64,000 bases of DNA from Pinus tabuliformis (lineage: Eukaryota; Streptophyta; Pinopsida; Pinales; Pinaceae). The stretch is from positions 952,652,842 to 952,716,841 of the forward strand of contig CM062817.1 in the NCBI GenBank assembly GCA_031772625.1, given 5' to 3'. The notes beneath the pieces are model-generated. The model worked only from the letters and a program-made list of their open reading frames with translations. It did no database searches and was not told where the DNA came from. Shown in pieces: positions 1 through 12,037 of this stretch (positions are counted from its first letter, which is position 1; each line of letters starts with the position of its first letter). The position numbers were made by a program, and so were the translations under genes.

Positions 1-2856
1 GCTGTATTTGTGCAAGTGAACAACTAGTTTCTAGGCTTGTCACTTGCTCTCCGAGTTTCTTGAGTTCTGTGGCCTGGATGCTCATTTGTTCCATAGCCTT
101 AACCAATTCAGTTGTATTTTCTGTTGTTATCCCTATATTGGTCGATGTACCTGTGGTTGAAGTAGTACCTAATACCAGCAATGTTGTTAATATTGGAATC
201 ATTGGTGCAAAGGAAGCTGCCATGGTGGAGGTTACTGTTGTGGAAATTGTAGGTATTATAGTCTGAGGAGTGTTGGCCAGCTCACTCTTCTTGGACTGTA
301 TCAAATTCTCCAATTCTTTCTCAATTTCCTTTAATTGATCATTCAACTTAAGGACTAGGTCCATAAGTTCTTCCTCCTTCTGTTTTTCTAAAATTTTAGC
401 AGTTCGAGGATGGTGAAGAGGAGGAATCTTGAGCTGCTTCTTTAGTGCATCTATGTCATCATTTTTCTTCTTTATTAATTCCTCTGCTGCTTTGACATTA
501 TTGGGATCATGTCCCAGATCTGTGATCAAGTCTTCCAAAGTATTTATTCTGGTGTCTTTGGGTTGGGAAGAGGCTTTTTCCAATTGAAGTTGTGTTGATG
601 TGTTATTAAGTGAGTTTTGCAGTTGATGAGATGTGATTGCTTTGTTGGTCAATGTGGAGTAGACCATTTCACATGTGTGCTTATGTAGCTCTATTTTATC
701 TATTGGGTGAGTATCCTTTGCGAAAACTTCAAAATCAGTTTTTAAATAGTCAGCCATTGATCTTGGTTGTTGCATAGTTTGCCTAAGAAATCTCATTTGC
801 ATCTTTCCTTCCTTTATGTCAAAGGTTGACATTAGCCTTGTTTGGTTCGTTGGACCCAGTATGAGATAATGAGCATAGGTTTGAGACTTTAGTTTTTCAT
901 TCCTTGCCTTGATTTCTTTTTACTTTTCTTTGATATCTTGGCTCTAACTAGAAGGAGCCCTGAAGGAAGATACCTTTGTGTTCTCTTGCCTTTCTAATAC
1001 CTGGAATTGTGAGGTATATGGTGTATCTCCTGAAGGGGTAGTATGCACACTATCAGTTCTTTCTGCCACTGTGTTGCTTGCTGTTTCCTCGGTGTATTGA
1101 TGTTCAGAAAATGAGTTTAACCTTTGCCTCTTAGCATAGGTTTGATTAACAGGTATGGTAGAAGGAGTGGCCTCCTCTCTGTCTCTTTTTGGATTTTTTT
1201 CCTCATTTAGAGGAGTTTGCAAAATGGGGGGATTGCTCATATTTTGTTCTGTTTGATTGAGCTCCTTTGAAATCTCAAGTAGCTCTGAATATTCTACCTG
1301 CTCTGATGATCCTAGTTGGCCTGATGGCCTTGCCTCATATGGAGTCTGTCCACTGTGTTCTTGTGATTGCGTTTGAGATGGAGTTTCTCTAGGCACCTGT
1401 ACAAATAAATCTTCATCAAGCCTCCTATCTAAATCCATCAATACATTGTTAACAACAACCTATGTGCTATCTTGATCTACAAATGTGTTTTCCACCCATT
1501 CAGATTGATTGGCATACTGTTCAATTTTTGGGATCCTATGGTGGATGTAAGGGGATAGCTTATTTTTCTGTCTCCTATTACAAATAAAGTTGTGGGGATC
1601 ATAAGTCCACATGAAACTCTATTTTAATTTCAACACTTGGAGGATTTCATCTACCTCCTTTCCTTCTTCTCTATTGTTACAAATGAAAGGGCCAAGATGA
1701 TATTTTATTCTTAGTTGGGCCTTTTTCTTGGTTCTAACAAAATGCACCTCATTTGAATTGATTATTTGTCTGTAGTACTCCAAAGAAAATAATCTCATGG
1801 CGAGGTAATTTGGCATTTTGTAAGGTGGTAACTCACATCCATAGATTCTAATTTCTATATGGTTTTGGTACAAGTACCAATCCCCTACTTTGTATTGCTT
1901 TGACAACTGTAGGACCCTTCTGATGTATGCATTGATTCTAGGTGGATGGCTTCCTAGTAGCATGGTTGCCACCAGATAAACCAAGAGGTCTATGAAGTCT
2001 GTGTAGGACTATTAGAATCAAACTGATGAATTATAGATGTTTAGATGATCACTAATCTGGGATTTCCTTCAGTATCGAGTTTTTGGAGGGCAATTGGAAA
2101 CCTATCACCTTGATAGTACAAGAATAAATGATACAAAACTGAGGAATATTTGAACACCCTTTCATTTTCCAACCTCATAAATTGATCATGCATTATATCA
2201 GCAATAAACTTTGCATAGTCGAATATGATGGCTGGTGGTTGGCCAAGAGAATAGATTGACATGATGGATAATATGATCTCATCGACGAATTCACTAGTGG
2301 TGCAACCTAGTATACTGGATATCATATCTATAATATCTCAACCAAGGTTGGAGAATATAGTCCATATATAAGGAGGAGGGTCCTTTGGGATATATTGTTC
2401 TTTTCTGATAAAAATTTGGAACAACTCGGCTAGTCTAACTGATGTGAGTGTAGGGTATCTGTTCAGCATGTCCCCAATGGAAAGAGCGGTTAGGTTTTGG
2501 CTTCGCTGCAATTGAAGCATCTGGTTGATGGATTCAATAGTGATAGTAAATAGAATAGACTGGTTAGGAGTTCTTACTTCCCTTTGGATAGGATCATAGT
2601 TCATGTGGCAATAATGTACAATTTCTAGGAATACATGCACTCTTGGGAACTAGTACTTAGGCAAACTTGATTCACAAAGTCCAATGGAGTCGGCTTGGTT
2701 CAGTTATTGGTCTCTATACTTGCAGGAAATTTGCCGGGGGGATTTTCAGACTGAGGTGTCCTTTATTTGGAAATCTTTGTCTGTGAGGGGAAGGTGGTCT
2801 AAATCCGAGTCAGAAGTAGTAATGGTAACAACATTTAGTGCAATTGGGGCTTCCAT
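1..2856 (-). pseudogene. LTR-embedded long ORF, left copy (unknown protein, C-terminal part outside window)
   Basis: Not a gag or pol domain. Open minus-strand blocks at 2338-2640, 2041-2325, 1619-1984 and 944-1441 line up with the same protein in the right LTR. They are in one frame except for one shift between 2041 and 1984. The proposed start is the ATG at 2856-2854, in a context also present in the right copy. The N-terminal two-fifths looks globular. A Ser/Gln/Glu-rich stretch follows (about 1441-944), then a Lys/Glu-rich, probably coiled-coil part towards base 1. In-frame stops differ between the two LTR copies, for example near 2640, 1618 and 943. This fits an ORF that was intact when the element was active and decayed independently afterwards. 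Function unknown; a related protein is encoded at 32,140-35,027. Confidence 0.6.
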
Positions 2857-4974
2857 CCTTGGTGCTTGTGGATTCAAGGAAAAGTCAAAGGGTTTTAGAA
2901 TAATTAGGAATAATTGGTCTGTTTCAGAGTGGTTTAGGACTACTAGGTGGCTGAATTAACTAAATTAATTAGTATTTAAAGATATTTAGCTCAGGTTCGG
3001 CCAGAAATCAGGGTTCTTCAGTCAGAATGGTGTAAATACTTGGTATCGGCTGTTTGAAAGGAGCAATGGTGCTGGTGCACTATTTGCAGGAGGCACATAG
3101 GTTTGCACAATTGTCTGGAGTTTAGTGGCTGTGGAAGGTTGACGGTTGGTAGCAGGTTGACAACTTGAACGTACTATGTGCTTGCATGGAGAACAGAAGG
3201 TTCTTTTCTTGGTAAAAAACAAAAACACTAAGTTTTTTCGGTTTTATATGTAAAATCAATGATTTTGGTGGGTATGATGGGAAATTGACAATTGGCGCCA
3301 ATTGACGAATGTGACATCTTGTTGTGTAGTGAAGGTGATAAGTGGAGGCAGTAAGCAGAATCCATTGCACCACTTTTGGGGACTTGGCGGTATTGGGAGA
3401 GGTTCGCCCAATGCCATTCATCGGGCGACAAGTAGCAAAAGGGTGAATAGTAAAACCGCTCACATTGGGCGGGTAGAGGTCAGCATCAGAGGCCACCCGA
3501 TATGACCGACGACCGTTAGATCTGAAGGGGTTAGATCGTACGGTGATCGGGAGTGTGATTTGATTGGGGAGTTAATGGAGGGACCCGATGGGATTTTAAT
3601 TGCAGGTTAGGGTGGCTTAATGACATCGGGGGTGATATGATTGGAGGAAGGTTATTAATTAATCACTGTTTGATTAATTAATCCTTTTTGGTTTGGTGGG
3701 GGGTTATGGCTCTTAATTAGTCGCGGATTGACTAATTAATCCATTTAATTATTTACTATTATGGTTTATATTTCAAACCATGGGGCGGGATATTTAACAT
3801 TTGGGATTTTAATTAACTATACGAGAAAGGGGTTTATTTTTCGGGAGTTAAATATAATAAAAGTTAAAGTTAATATGAAACGGAAGAGGAAAAACAAATT
3901 GCGCTAAGTATGATGTATTGACATTTATACATCCATATTTACACATCATAACTTAGGCTTAATACTTTTTGTGGGTTTTTATGTAAACAAAGAGGGTTTT
4001 AGGTAAGGTTTATTACTTTCCCTTGGTAAATGGTAATTTCATCTTAGGAAAATGGATTTTCAGGTGAGATGAATTTTTATGGAGGGAGTGAATGTTTGTA
4101 AGGGGTTTGTAGTACTTAAATCTTATAAGTTATTGGGCCGAGGGTCCGGTCCCTCCAAAAGTCAAGGAAATTCTCTGAGCCCCTTTAACTTAAGGTTTTA
4201 GGTACTTTTGATTTTTCTTGTGGGAAATTAGTGAAAAGGTAAAATGAATGGGGAAATTAATCACTTGACTTTGTAACTATCCCATTGGCATCCATACTTT
4301 AAGCAATTTTATGATGAAAGTAAATGATATGACTTTATCCAATCAATCACCATAATTCTGCAACCATCCAACTACTTATCCATCTACTCATCCTACCATT
4401 TTTTCTACTCTTTATTAGGGTGCACTGGAATTGAAAATCCCTTATCAAAACTTTTCTTTTTCTTCTACAATAGAAATCTATCTAAATCTATCCTTATTAC
4501 ATCTAAGGGCTCAGATTAAACTGTTGAGCTCCTTCTATTTTCTCTACCTATTTACTTATCTGCCAAGATTAAATAGTTTGGTTAGATTTTATTCTCTATC
4601 TCTAAGCATGAAATTGAAAACATGGAATAAGCAAGATTAAACTATTTAGTTACCATGGATTGTGGCATAAATAAAAAGTTTCAAACAATCATTTTTGTAC
4701 AAAAAATAAAATAGTAGTGGCATTTGGACTTGCACACTTCCATGGTATTTTTCCTTTTCCTTGGGGTTAATTTTTCATCTTTTCTTTTTTGACCTTTTTT
4801 CATTCTTTTTTTCCTTCGATTTTTCTTTTAGGACATACCCTCTTTACATTTTTTAATTTTTTAGATTTTTTACAAATATGGAAAACATTTGCAGAAAGCA
4901 AAGGTATGTACATATTACAGTTTTTACCTCATCCATTCAAAAATTATGACACCTATTAGTATAGGAACATAACA
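2857..4974 (-). other. Non-coding promoter-proximal part of the left giant LTR
   Basis: About 2.1 kb between the LTR 5' terminus (4974, minus strand) and the start of the LTR-embedded ORF. It is AT-rich with repeated TTAATTAAT-type blocks around 3650-3750. No credible coding frame. By position it should hold the U3 promoter and the leader of the element transcript; I could not fix a transcription start. Confidence 0.6.
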
Positions 4975-4990
4975 GTGGCTCCACTTTGGG
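4975..4990 (-). other. Putative polypurine tract of the Tat element
   Basis: Directly upstream of the 3' LTR on the minus strand the sequence reads CCCAAAGTGGAGCCAC, then TGTTATG. Position and the purine-rich core AAAGTGGAG fit a plus-strand priming site, although the last bases are not pure purine. Confidence 0.45.
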
Positions 4991-5215
4991 ATGGCATTTC
5001 CTGGTGAAATGTTGAGAACTAGTAGATTAGTGACCTTTTGAATGTTTGTGGCTTTACTTTGCAACTTTCCTTTTTACTTTGTTGCTTTATTGATATTTAT
5101 TGACAATAAAACTTTAAAGCTTAGGGCATTCTCTTCGAGCTTCAACTCCAAAGTTTACCATCCAATCCACATTGAAATTTATTAAGGATATAGTATGTAC
5201 AAGTGATTAGTGGAA

Positions 5216-5979
5216 TCAGTAGCTGGGATCCATATAGTGTTTAAGCATTCGACCATTTACTGGTCCTCCTTCTACTTCTACTCCATCCAATTCTTTAAGG
5301 AAATAGGCATTATTATCTCTGAAAGCATAAATAATCTAAGGACCTTTCCATAGGAAGTCAAACTTCCCATGTTTCCCTTTATATTCCCTTCTTGAGTCCC
5401 ATTTCAGTACTTTGTTTCCTAGATAAAAATATTATGCCTTGGTTCTTTTGTCAAATGCTTTTTTAATTTTCTCCTGCACGACTTGGGATCTGATGTAGAA
5501 TTGTTCTCTGGTTTGTTGCAAATTAATAGTCTGGTTGATCCTTCTTTGAATTTCATTGGGCTCGACATGTGCTGCTTGGAGTAATTTCATCACTGGAGCT
5601 CCTAAAGAAGATGGGAAGACAACCTCCATTCCATAGACTAGTTGATAGGGACTAGTGCCAATAGATTTCTTTGTGGCCAGTCTATCTGCCCATAAAGCAT
5701 TCACTAGTTTCTTATTCTGTGTCTTCTTATTGTCTTCCAATAATTTTTTGATAATATTCATTAGGCTTTTATTGGATGATTCTGTAAGTCCATTTCCCTG
5801 GGGATAGTAGGCTGTGGAATGGCTAGGGGTTACGTGATACTTGTTGCAAAAATCAATCATCCTTTTTGATTTGAAGGCCACAACATTGTCTATGATTATT
5901 TAGTGGGACAACCGAATCTAGATAGAATGTTGGCCTTAAGAAAACCTATTATGACTGTATCAGTGGCCTGTCTTGAGGG
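5216..5979 (-). pseudogene. Tat element integrase, central and C-terminal part (split by copia insertion)
   Basis: Minus-strand continuation of the integrase whose N-terminal part is at 10,874-11,016. Joining across the copia insertion and its duplicated GAGGG gives a continuous frame. It holds the second catalytic Asp (TDN type, seen as DNVVAFKSK) and the catalytic Glu in NGLTESSNKSL. The typical plant gypsy string HSTAYYPQGNGLTE is present. A one-base loss near 5900 shifts the frame just before the second Asp. The C-terminal domain continues to a TGA at 5218-5216 with GNKVLKWDSRRE and VNGRMLKHY, as in related polyproteins, interrupted by in-frame stops near 5431. A dead copy. Confidence 0.85.
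5975..5979. repeat. Target site duplication, left copy (GAGGG)
   Basis: GAGGG directly precedes the left copia LTR and is repeated at 10,874-10,878 directly after the right LTR. Five bases is the normal Ty1/copia duplication. It proves insertion of the copia element into the Tat integrase. Confidence 0.9.
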
Positions 5980-6344
5980 TGTTGGGTTGTGTTGTATTCT
6001 TTCCACGACTAACCTACGTAGTGAACCGGGGGGTTAGAGGGGGGGCGGAGCGCTGATTTTTTTGGACCCTATATTAGGTTGGGAGAACCTACCTATGGTT
6101 TTTCGGTCCATGGTTTTGGACGCGATGGTTTTCGGTCCATGGTATTGGATGCTTTGGCATGTATAAATATGTATTGTAACATTGAAAGGAATATAATGAA
6201 AAATCAAGCTGGTAGTCCCGGTTTTGGGATCCAGGGGAAAATCTCTGTGTATATGTGTTTTATGTGTTATGCTCTCGCATTGTTTATTTTTCTGTGATTT
6301 AGAATTCGTATGCAGGTAATTTCTGTACGGGGTTAAAACCTACA
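5980..6344 (+). repeat. 5' LTR of copia element
   Basis: 365 bp from TGTTGGG to CTACA. It matches 10,513-10,873. It contains a TATAAATA box and a short internal duplication built on CGGTCCATGG. Confidence 0.93.
6162..6169 (+). promoter_or_regulatory. TATA box in copia 5' LTR
   Basis: TATAAATA, conserved in the 3' LTR at 10,691-10,698. It sits about 180 bp before the LTR end, where the U3/R border of a short copia LTR is expected. Confidence 0.65.
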
Positions 6345-6346
6345 TT

Positions 6347-6358
6347 TGGTATCAGAGT
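6347..6358 (+). other. Primer binding site, initiator-Met tRNA type
   Basis: TGGTATCAGAGT begins two bases after the 5' LTR. It differs only at the last base from the usual copia site TGGTATCAGAGC. Confidence 0.9.
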
Positions 6359-6465
6359 TGTTTTGGCTTCAAGGGGACGCCTTTGTTGCTGAGGGTTTCG
6401 CTCGGGCCTGTGGTAAACCCTGTTCAGTGGGAGATCTGTGAGATCGATTCTGGTGGTGAAAGAAG

Positions 6466-9400
6466 ATGGCGAGCAGCGGAAAGATAGAGATCGAGAAGTT
6501 CAATGGTCAGAGTTTCGAGTTATGGAAACTCAAGATCGAGGATCTGTTGGTGGATAAAGATCAGTGGATCGCGGTAGATCTAGGTACTAAACCAACGGGA
6601 GTGACCGATGAAGAATGGAAGAAGTTGGATCGGAAGGCAAAGAGCACAATACGATTGTGTGTCTTAGATTCAGTATTGCTGAATGTATCAGGGGAAGCTA
6701 CATCAAAGGCTTTGTGGGACAAGTTAGGGACTTTGTACCAATCTAAGTCTCTAGTGAATAAACTATTCCTACGAAAAACTCTGTATAACCTGAGGATGAA
6801 AGATGGAGACTCAGTGATAGAGCATCTGAACGCATTTAATACTGTGGTAAGTCAGTTAGCGTCTGTTGATATTAAAATTTCAGATGAAGATAAGTGCATC
6901 AGTTTGTTGTGTTCTCTACCAGATTCGTGGGATAGTCTGGTTATTGCAATAGGTAGCAATGCAACTACTTTGCAGTTTGATGAAATAGTCTCAGCCTTGC
7001 TGATGGAGGAGATGAGATGGAAAAATATGGAGAGCCAGAATGGTGATGCCTTGTCTGTACGAGGACGGTCCCAGAATAGAAACAAAAATAAGTCATCGAG
7101 TGGGAGATCTAAATCTAGAGGGAGATCTAAATCTCCAGGAAAACCTGTAAAGGTGGTGTGCTGGAAATGTGGAAAGGAAGGGCACTTCAAAAGGGACTGT
7201 AAATCTAAAGCTCCTGATAAAGGAAAGGGATCTGATGATTCTCCTTCTGCAGAGGCGAAAACCACCTCAGATGAAGGTGGGGATGTGTACTTGGCTTCTT
7301 CAAGTACACATGTAGATCATGAGGCATGGCTGATTGACTCAGGTGCATCCTTTCATTTCACTCCCCATAGAGAGTGGTTCTGTGAGTATGAGAAATACGA
7401 TGGTGGTGATGTCTCCTTAGGAGATGATAGGAAGGCTAGAATCATTCGTCACAGAAAAGTAAAGTTGAAGTTGCAAGGTGGAAGGGTTAGAACACTCCTG
7501 GGTGTTCTACATATTCCTGCACTGGCCAGAAATCTGATTTCTGTAAGCAAGTTGGATGATGCAGGTGTAAAAACAGTGTTCGAGAAGGATACCTGCAAGA
7601 TGGTTCGGGGAGCATTGGTATTGATGCGGGGAGTTCGGACTGGAACTCTGTACAAGCTACAAGGTAGCACTGTTGTTGATGGGTGCAACAGTTCTGTGGT
7701 TCCTGAAAGTGGAGCTGAAAATCTAGTGGTCTCTGGAGAGAAGACAATGTTGTGGCATCAAAGGCTTGGACATACTGGAGAGAAGGGCCTTCGAATACTT
7801 CATGGTAAAGGTATGGTAGAAGGTATGAGTAATAGCTCTCTAGATTTTGATTTCTGTGAAAATTGTGTATATGGGAAGCAGAATCGGGTGAGTTTCCCCT
7901 CTGGTGCTAAGAGGGCGAAACAGATATTAGATCTTGTGCACAGTGACGTGTTTGGACCTGTGAAAGTTCAATCACTGTGTAATTCTGTGTACTATGTATC
8001 ATTTATATATGACTTCTCAAGGAATACATGGATAAGTCTGGGTAAGTCTGTGTACTATGTATCATTTATAGATGACTTCTCAAGGAATACATGGATATAT
8101 TTCCTTAAGAAGAAATCTGAAGTCTTTGACAGGTTTAAAGAATTTAAGGCTCTGGTGGAAAATCAGACAGAGAAGAAGATAAAGGTGTTGAGGACAGATA
8201 ATGGTGGAGAGTTTTGCAGCAAGGAATTTGAAGAATTCTGTAAGAAGTGTGGTATAGCACGGCAGAAGACTACTCCATATACACCTCAGCAAAATGGAGT
8301 TGCAGAAATAATGAACAAGACGTTGATGGAAAGGGCAAGAAGCATGCTCAGTGGTGTCGGGTTAGGACAGGAATTCTGGGCAGAGGCGGTGGATACTGCA
8401 TGTTACTTGGTCAACAGGTCACCTTCATCAGTGTTGGAGGATAAGACTCCACAAGAAGTATGGACTGGTAAGAAACCCTCTCTTTCACATCTGACGGTAT
8501 TTGGATGTGATGCATATGTACATGTTCCAAAGGAGAAACGAACCAAGTTGGATAGTAAATCTGAAAAGTGCATCTTTATTGGGTATAAGGATGGTTTAAA
8601 GGGTTATAAGCTTTGGAACCTAGTAACAAGGAAGGTTGTGTACAGCCGAGATGTGGTGTTCAGAGAGGTGAAAGATGTTATTAAACATGAAGTCCAACCA
8701 AAGGAACCTGAGAAGATAGAGTTTGAGCTAAAGGAGGAAGAATCAGACTCTACAACAGAGGAGGAATTAGAAGATGAAGAGACACAAACTCCGGCTCTAA
8801 GAAGATCAATTCGAGAAAGAAGGCAGCTAGAAAGGTATAGTCCATCTACTTTCTGTTCAAATTTTTCTTCGTCTGTTACTGATGATGATCCCAGAACTGT
8901 GAAGGAAGCAGTGGATTCAGAGGATGGAAAACTCTGGAAAGAGGCCATGGTTGATGAAATGGCATCTTTGCACAAAAATGAGGCTTGGGATCTGGTGGAT
9001 TTGCCAGCTGGAAGGAAACCCATTGGCAGCAAATGGGTGTTCAAAAATAAGACAAATGCAGAAGGGAAGGTGGAGAAATACAAAGCTCGATTGGTAGCAA
9101 AAGATTATTCCCAGGTGCCGGGAATTGATTTTGGTGATATTTTTTCTCTTGTTGCCAAGGTAACTTCTATTAGGTTACTTTTATCTGTTGTTGCTGCTTT
9201 TGATTTTGAGGTAGAACAGATGGATGTGAAGACAACATTTCTTCATGGGGATTTGGAAGAGGAAATCTACATGAAGCAACCTGAAGGCTTTGTGGTGAAG
9301 GGTAAGAAAGAACTGGTATGAAAGTTAAAGAAGTCTCTGTATGGGTTAAAACCATCACCAAGGATGTGGTATCAGAAATTTGATACATTTATACAGGGAC

Positions 9401-10464
9401 TTGGCTTCACTAGAAGCAAAGCAGATCACTGTGTGTATTTTAAATTAATTGGTGACCGTGTTATTTATCTGGTCTTGTATCTGGATGATATGTTTCTGGT
9501 TGGAAATGACAAAGAAATTATCCAGGATTTGAAGACCCAATTATCCTCCAAATTTGACATGAAAGATCTTGGTGCTACAAACTATATTTTGGGCATGGAA
9601 ATTAAAAGAGATCGGGCAAAGAGGAAGCTCTGGTTAAACTAGAGGATGTATGTCGAGACAATATTGCAGAGGTTTAATATGCAGGATAGTAAACCGGTGA
9701 AGGTTCCTATTCCTGTAGGTGTGAGGTTATCTCTTGAACAGTGATCCAAGACACAAGAAGAGGAAGAGGACATGTCCCGTGTTCCATATGCGAGTGCAGT
9801 CGATAGCCTGATGTATACAATGGTCTGTACTGGACCAGACATTGCACATGCAGTGGGAGTATTGAGCAGGTTTATGTCAAAACCAGGGAAGGAGCACCAG
9901 ACAGCAGTGAAGCGGGTTTTGAGGTATTTGCGTGGCACCAGTAATTATGGTTTGTGCTACGAAGGAAGACTAGGATTGGACAGAGTGTTGGATATTCGTG
10001 GCTTTGTTGATGCAGACTGGGCTGGAGATCTGGATCAGAGAAGATCTACAAGTGGGTATGTGTTTAACCTATTTGGAGGTGCAGTCAGTTGGATGAGTAA
10101 GAAACAATCTGTAGTGGCACTATCAACTACAGAGGCAGAATACATGGCAGCCACTCATGCAATCAAGGAAGCAGTTTGGTTGCAGAGATTGTGTTCAAGT
10201 ATGGGGTTAGTACAGGGAGCTATAAGAATAGACTGTGACAGCCAAACTGCAATTTTCTTGGCAAAGAACCCTGCTTATCATTCAAAGACAAAGCACATTG
10301 ATGTTCAGTATCACTTTGTGAGGGATATGATAGAAGACAAAAAGGTGTTGCTGGTAAAGGTGGACACTTTGAAGAATACTGCAGATGCATTAACAAAATA
10401 TGTGAGCTCTGAGAAATTCTCTTGGTGTAGAGAAACAATGGGCATTTCAGGGCTGGAAAAATGA
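6466..10464 (+). pseudogene. gag-pol: Copia gag-pol polyprotein with three in-frame stops
   Basis: A single 1,333-codon frame from ATG 6466 to TGA 10,464 with no frameshift. Order: gag of UBN2/DUF4219 type; CCHC zinc knuckle CWKCGKEGHFKRDC near residue 230; protease WLIDSGASFHF with catalytic Asp near 291; pre-integrase HHCC zinc finger near 430-475; integrase with HSDVFGPV, RTDNGGEF and NGVAE; RT with LVLYLDDM; RNase H with DADWAGD and ALSTTEAEY. Premature stops are TGA 9319, TAG 9640 and TGA 9742. The first sits where Trp is normal and the second where Gln is normal. The integrase also carries a 63-bp tandem duplication (7984-8109) between the first and second catalytic Asp, adding 21 residues. 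In life this protein would form particles, reverse-transcribe and integrate the element. Confidence 0.93.
7984..8097 (+). repeat. Tandem duplication inside copia integrase
   Basis: A 51-bp block beginning TCTGTGTACTATG occurs at 7984 and again at 8047 with one mismatch in the copies. The frame is kept (offset 63). The peptide VYYVSFI-DFSRNTWI is therefore written twice. Confidence 0.92.
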
Positions 10465-10499
10465 CTAAGCTCTCCTGTGGCCCCTGTGGAAAGAAAACA

Positions 10500-10512
10500 A
10501 CAAGTGGGAGAT
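10500..10512 (+). other. Polypurine tract of copia element
   Basis: ACAAGTGGGAGAT lies directly before the 3' LTR. AAGTGGGAGAT is the usual copia form of this plus-strand primer. Confidence 0.8.
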
Positions 10513-10873
10513 TGTTGGGTTGTGTTATATTCTTTCCACGACTAACCTACGTAGTGAACCGGGGGTTAGAGGGGGGGCTCCGAATTTTTTTTGGACCCTA
10601 CATTAGGTTGGGCGAACCTACCTATGGTTTTTCGGTCCATGGTTTTGGACGTGATGGTTTTCGGTCCATGGTATTGGATGCTTCGACATATATAAATATG
10701 TATTGTAACATTGAAAGGAATATAATTAAAAATCAAGCTGGTAGTCTCGGTTTTGGGATCCAGGGGAAAATCTCTGTGTATATGTGTTTTATGTGTTATG
10801 CTCTCGCATTGTTTATTTTTCTGTGATTTAGAATTCGTATGCAGGTAATTTATGTACGGGGTTAAAACCAATA
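10513..10873 (+). repeat. 3' LTR of copia element
   Basis: 361 bp starting TGTTGGG. The end reads CAATA where the 5' LTR has CTACA, so the terminal CA has become TA. TATAAATA is kept at 10,691-10,698. The TSD GAGGG follows. Confidence 0.93.
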
Positions 10874-11107
10874 GAGGGTATGGCTTCTATCGACTTTGTG
10901 AAATAATCTGTGGCAGTTAAGATCCATCTATGTTGGGCAGAGGAAGGGGGGTGAATTTCACCAATGAAGTCAAGACCCCACTGCTGAAATGGTGTTTCAG
11001 TTGATATAGGTTTCAAAGGTAATGGCAGTAATTTTCTTTTTTCCTTAAAAAATTTGACATTTGTGGCATGAGGTTACAATTTATTTCACATCAACAAACA
11101 TAGTGGG
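10874..11107 (-). pseudogene. Tat element integrase, N-terminal catalytic part
   Basis: Minus-strand frame 11,016-10,874 reads FQQWGLDFIGEI and TDYFTKSIEAIP, the start of a plant gypsy integrase core with the first catalytic Asp in GLDFIGE. It is cut after IEAIP by the copia insertion and continues at 5979. It is in a different frame from the RNase H block upstream, so an indel lies near 11,020-11,110, where the zinc-binding cysteines are also frame-broken. Confidence 0.85.
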
Positions 11108-12007
11108 CTAGTAAAAACTAGCCTTCAAGATCTTATCAACTGTTGTCTTCCAATAGAGATGCCCCGCATAGTCACCTGCATGAAATTCTTGCAAAATTTT
11201 ATCGTATTCCTCCTTTAATAAATAATTCAACAATATGCCTTCATGGTTTTTCCAAAATAAGGCATTATCAATTATGCAAAACTTTAAAGATTTCATCTTT
11301 AAAAACCTACCTTTATTTCTGGATAGCTCTGGAGGAGCTTGAAGATTTTGTAGAACATATATTATGTCAGCATACCATGGTGAATCTGTAAAGGCTTGGC
11401 TAACCTGTGGAGTTGCCATCTCCTCTTCGTTATCTAGTTCTGCGATGAAGTTTATGTCTAGGGCTTGATAGTTTAATTCAGTGATTAGCTTAGCCAAACC
11501 TTGGCCTTTGATCAATTTGGTAGGTTTAATTTCTAAATCATACTCTAATATTGTAGCTATCCACCTTCCCCTTTTTCTGTCAGGTCCATCCTGTGTTAAA
11601 ATGTCTTTAACCATAGCATTGGGAACATAAGATACTATATGGGAGTACAAAATATAAACTCTGAAATCTTTTATGGATTTAACCAGAGAAAAAGCTTGTT
11701 TCTTCATTATTTTATACTTTAAAGGTGCATATATCAAGGCTTTACTGAAGAAGGCTATTGGTTGTTCAAAACCCTGATCATTTTTCTGTAGGAGGACTGC
11801 AGCAATGGTGTGTTCTGAAGCAAAAGAAAATATGAGAAATTCCCTATCAAACTTTGGACTGATGAGGACTGGCGTTTGTGTTAAGGTTAACTTTATATCT
11901 TCAAATGACTTTTTAGCCTCTAGAGTCCATTTAATAGTCGAATATTTCTTTAACATGTTGTTTAGTAATCTAATTAACTCAGCTAAATTAGAGATAAATC
12001 TCCTCAA
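11108..12007 (-). pseudogene. Tat element RNase H and integrase zinc-binding region
   Basis: Minus-strand block in frame with the RT, separated from it by one stop near 12,035. It begins with the RT connection (FISNLAELIRLLNNML), followed by a gypsy RNase H (EHTIAAVLLQK, PIAFFSKAL). The first catalytic Asp is not at its usual place, as often in Tat elements, which rely on a second RNase H. The C-terminal part holds FHAGDYAGHLYWKTT, the His pair of the integrase zinc finger. The catalytic role would be removal of the RNA template during reverse transcription. Confidence 0.82.
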
Positions 12008-12037
12008 AAAGTTTATATTCCCTAGAAATGCTTGAAG

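Larger units (their letters stand above)
1..4974 (-). repeat. 3' LTR of the giant Tat element (truncated by window start)
   Basis: Base 1 aligns with 18,553 of the right LTR, and the match continues to 4974 (AACATAACA), where similarity stops sharply. The visible 4974 bp differ in length by only about one base from the matching part of the right LTR. Positions 1-2856 hold a broken minus-strand reading frame, annotated separately. The rest is non-coding. Confidence 0.92.
5980..10873 (+). mobile_element. Ty1/copia retrotransposon, Tork/Tnt1-like, nested in the Tat element
   Basis: A complete structural copy: LTR 5980-6344, iMet-type PBS, one polyprotein frame, purine tract, LTR 10,513-10,873, and a 5-bp TSD. 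The polyprotein order gag, protease, integrase, RT, RNase H is the copia order. The two LTRs differ at about 20 positions by eye, so it is not recent but is younger than its host element. Three nonsense codons in pol make it inactive. Confidence 0.95.

Noticed and set aside
60..266. Plus-strand ORF of 68 codons at the left edge
   Set aside because: It is antisense to the LTR-embedded ORF, low-complexity Val/Ile-rich, and not an independent gene.
6852..9083. Long antisense frames opposite the copia polyprotein (6852-7265, 8604-9083 and others)
   Set aside because: They are shadows of the real plus-strand gag-pol, with no known domains.
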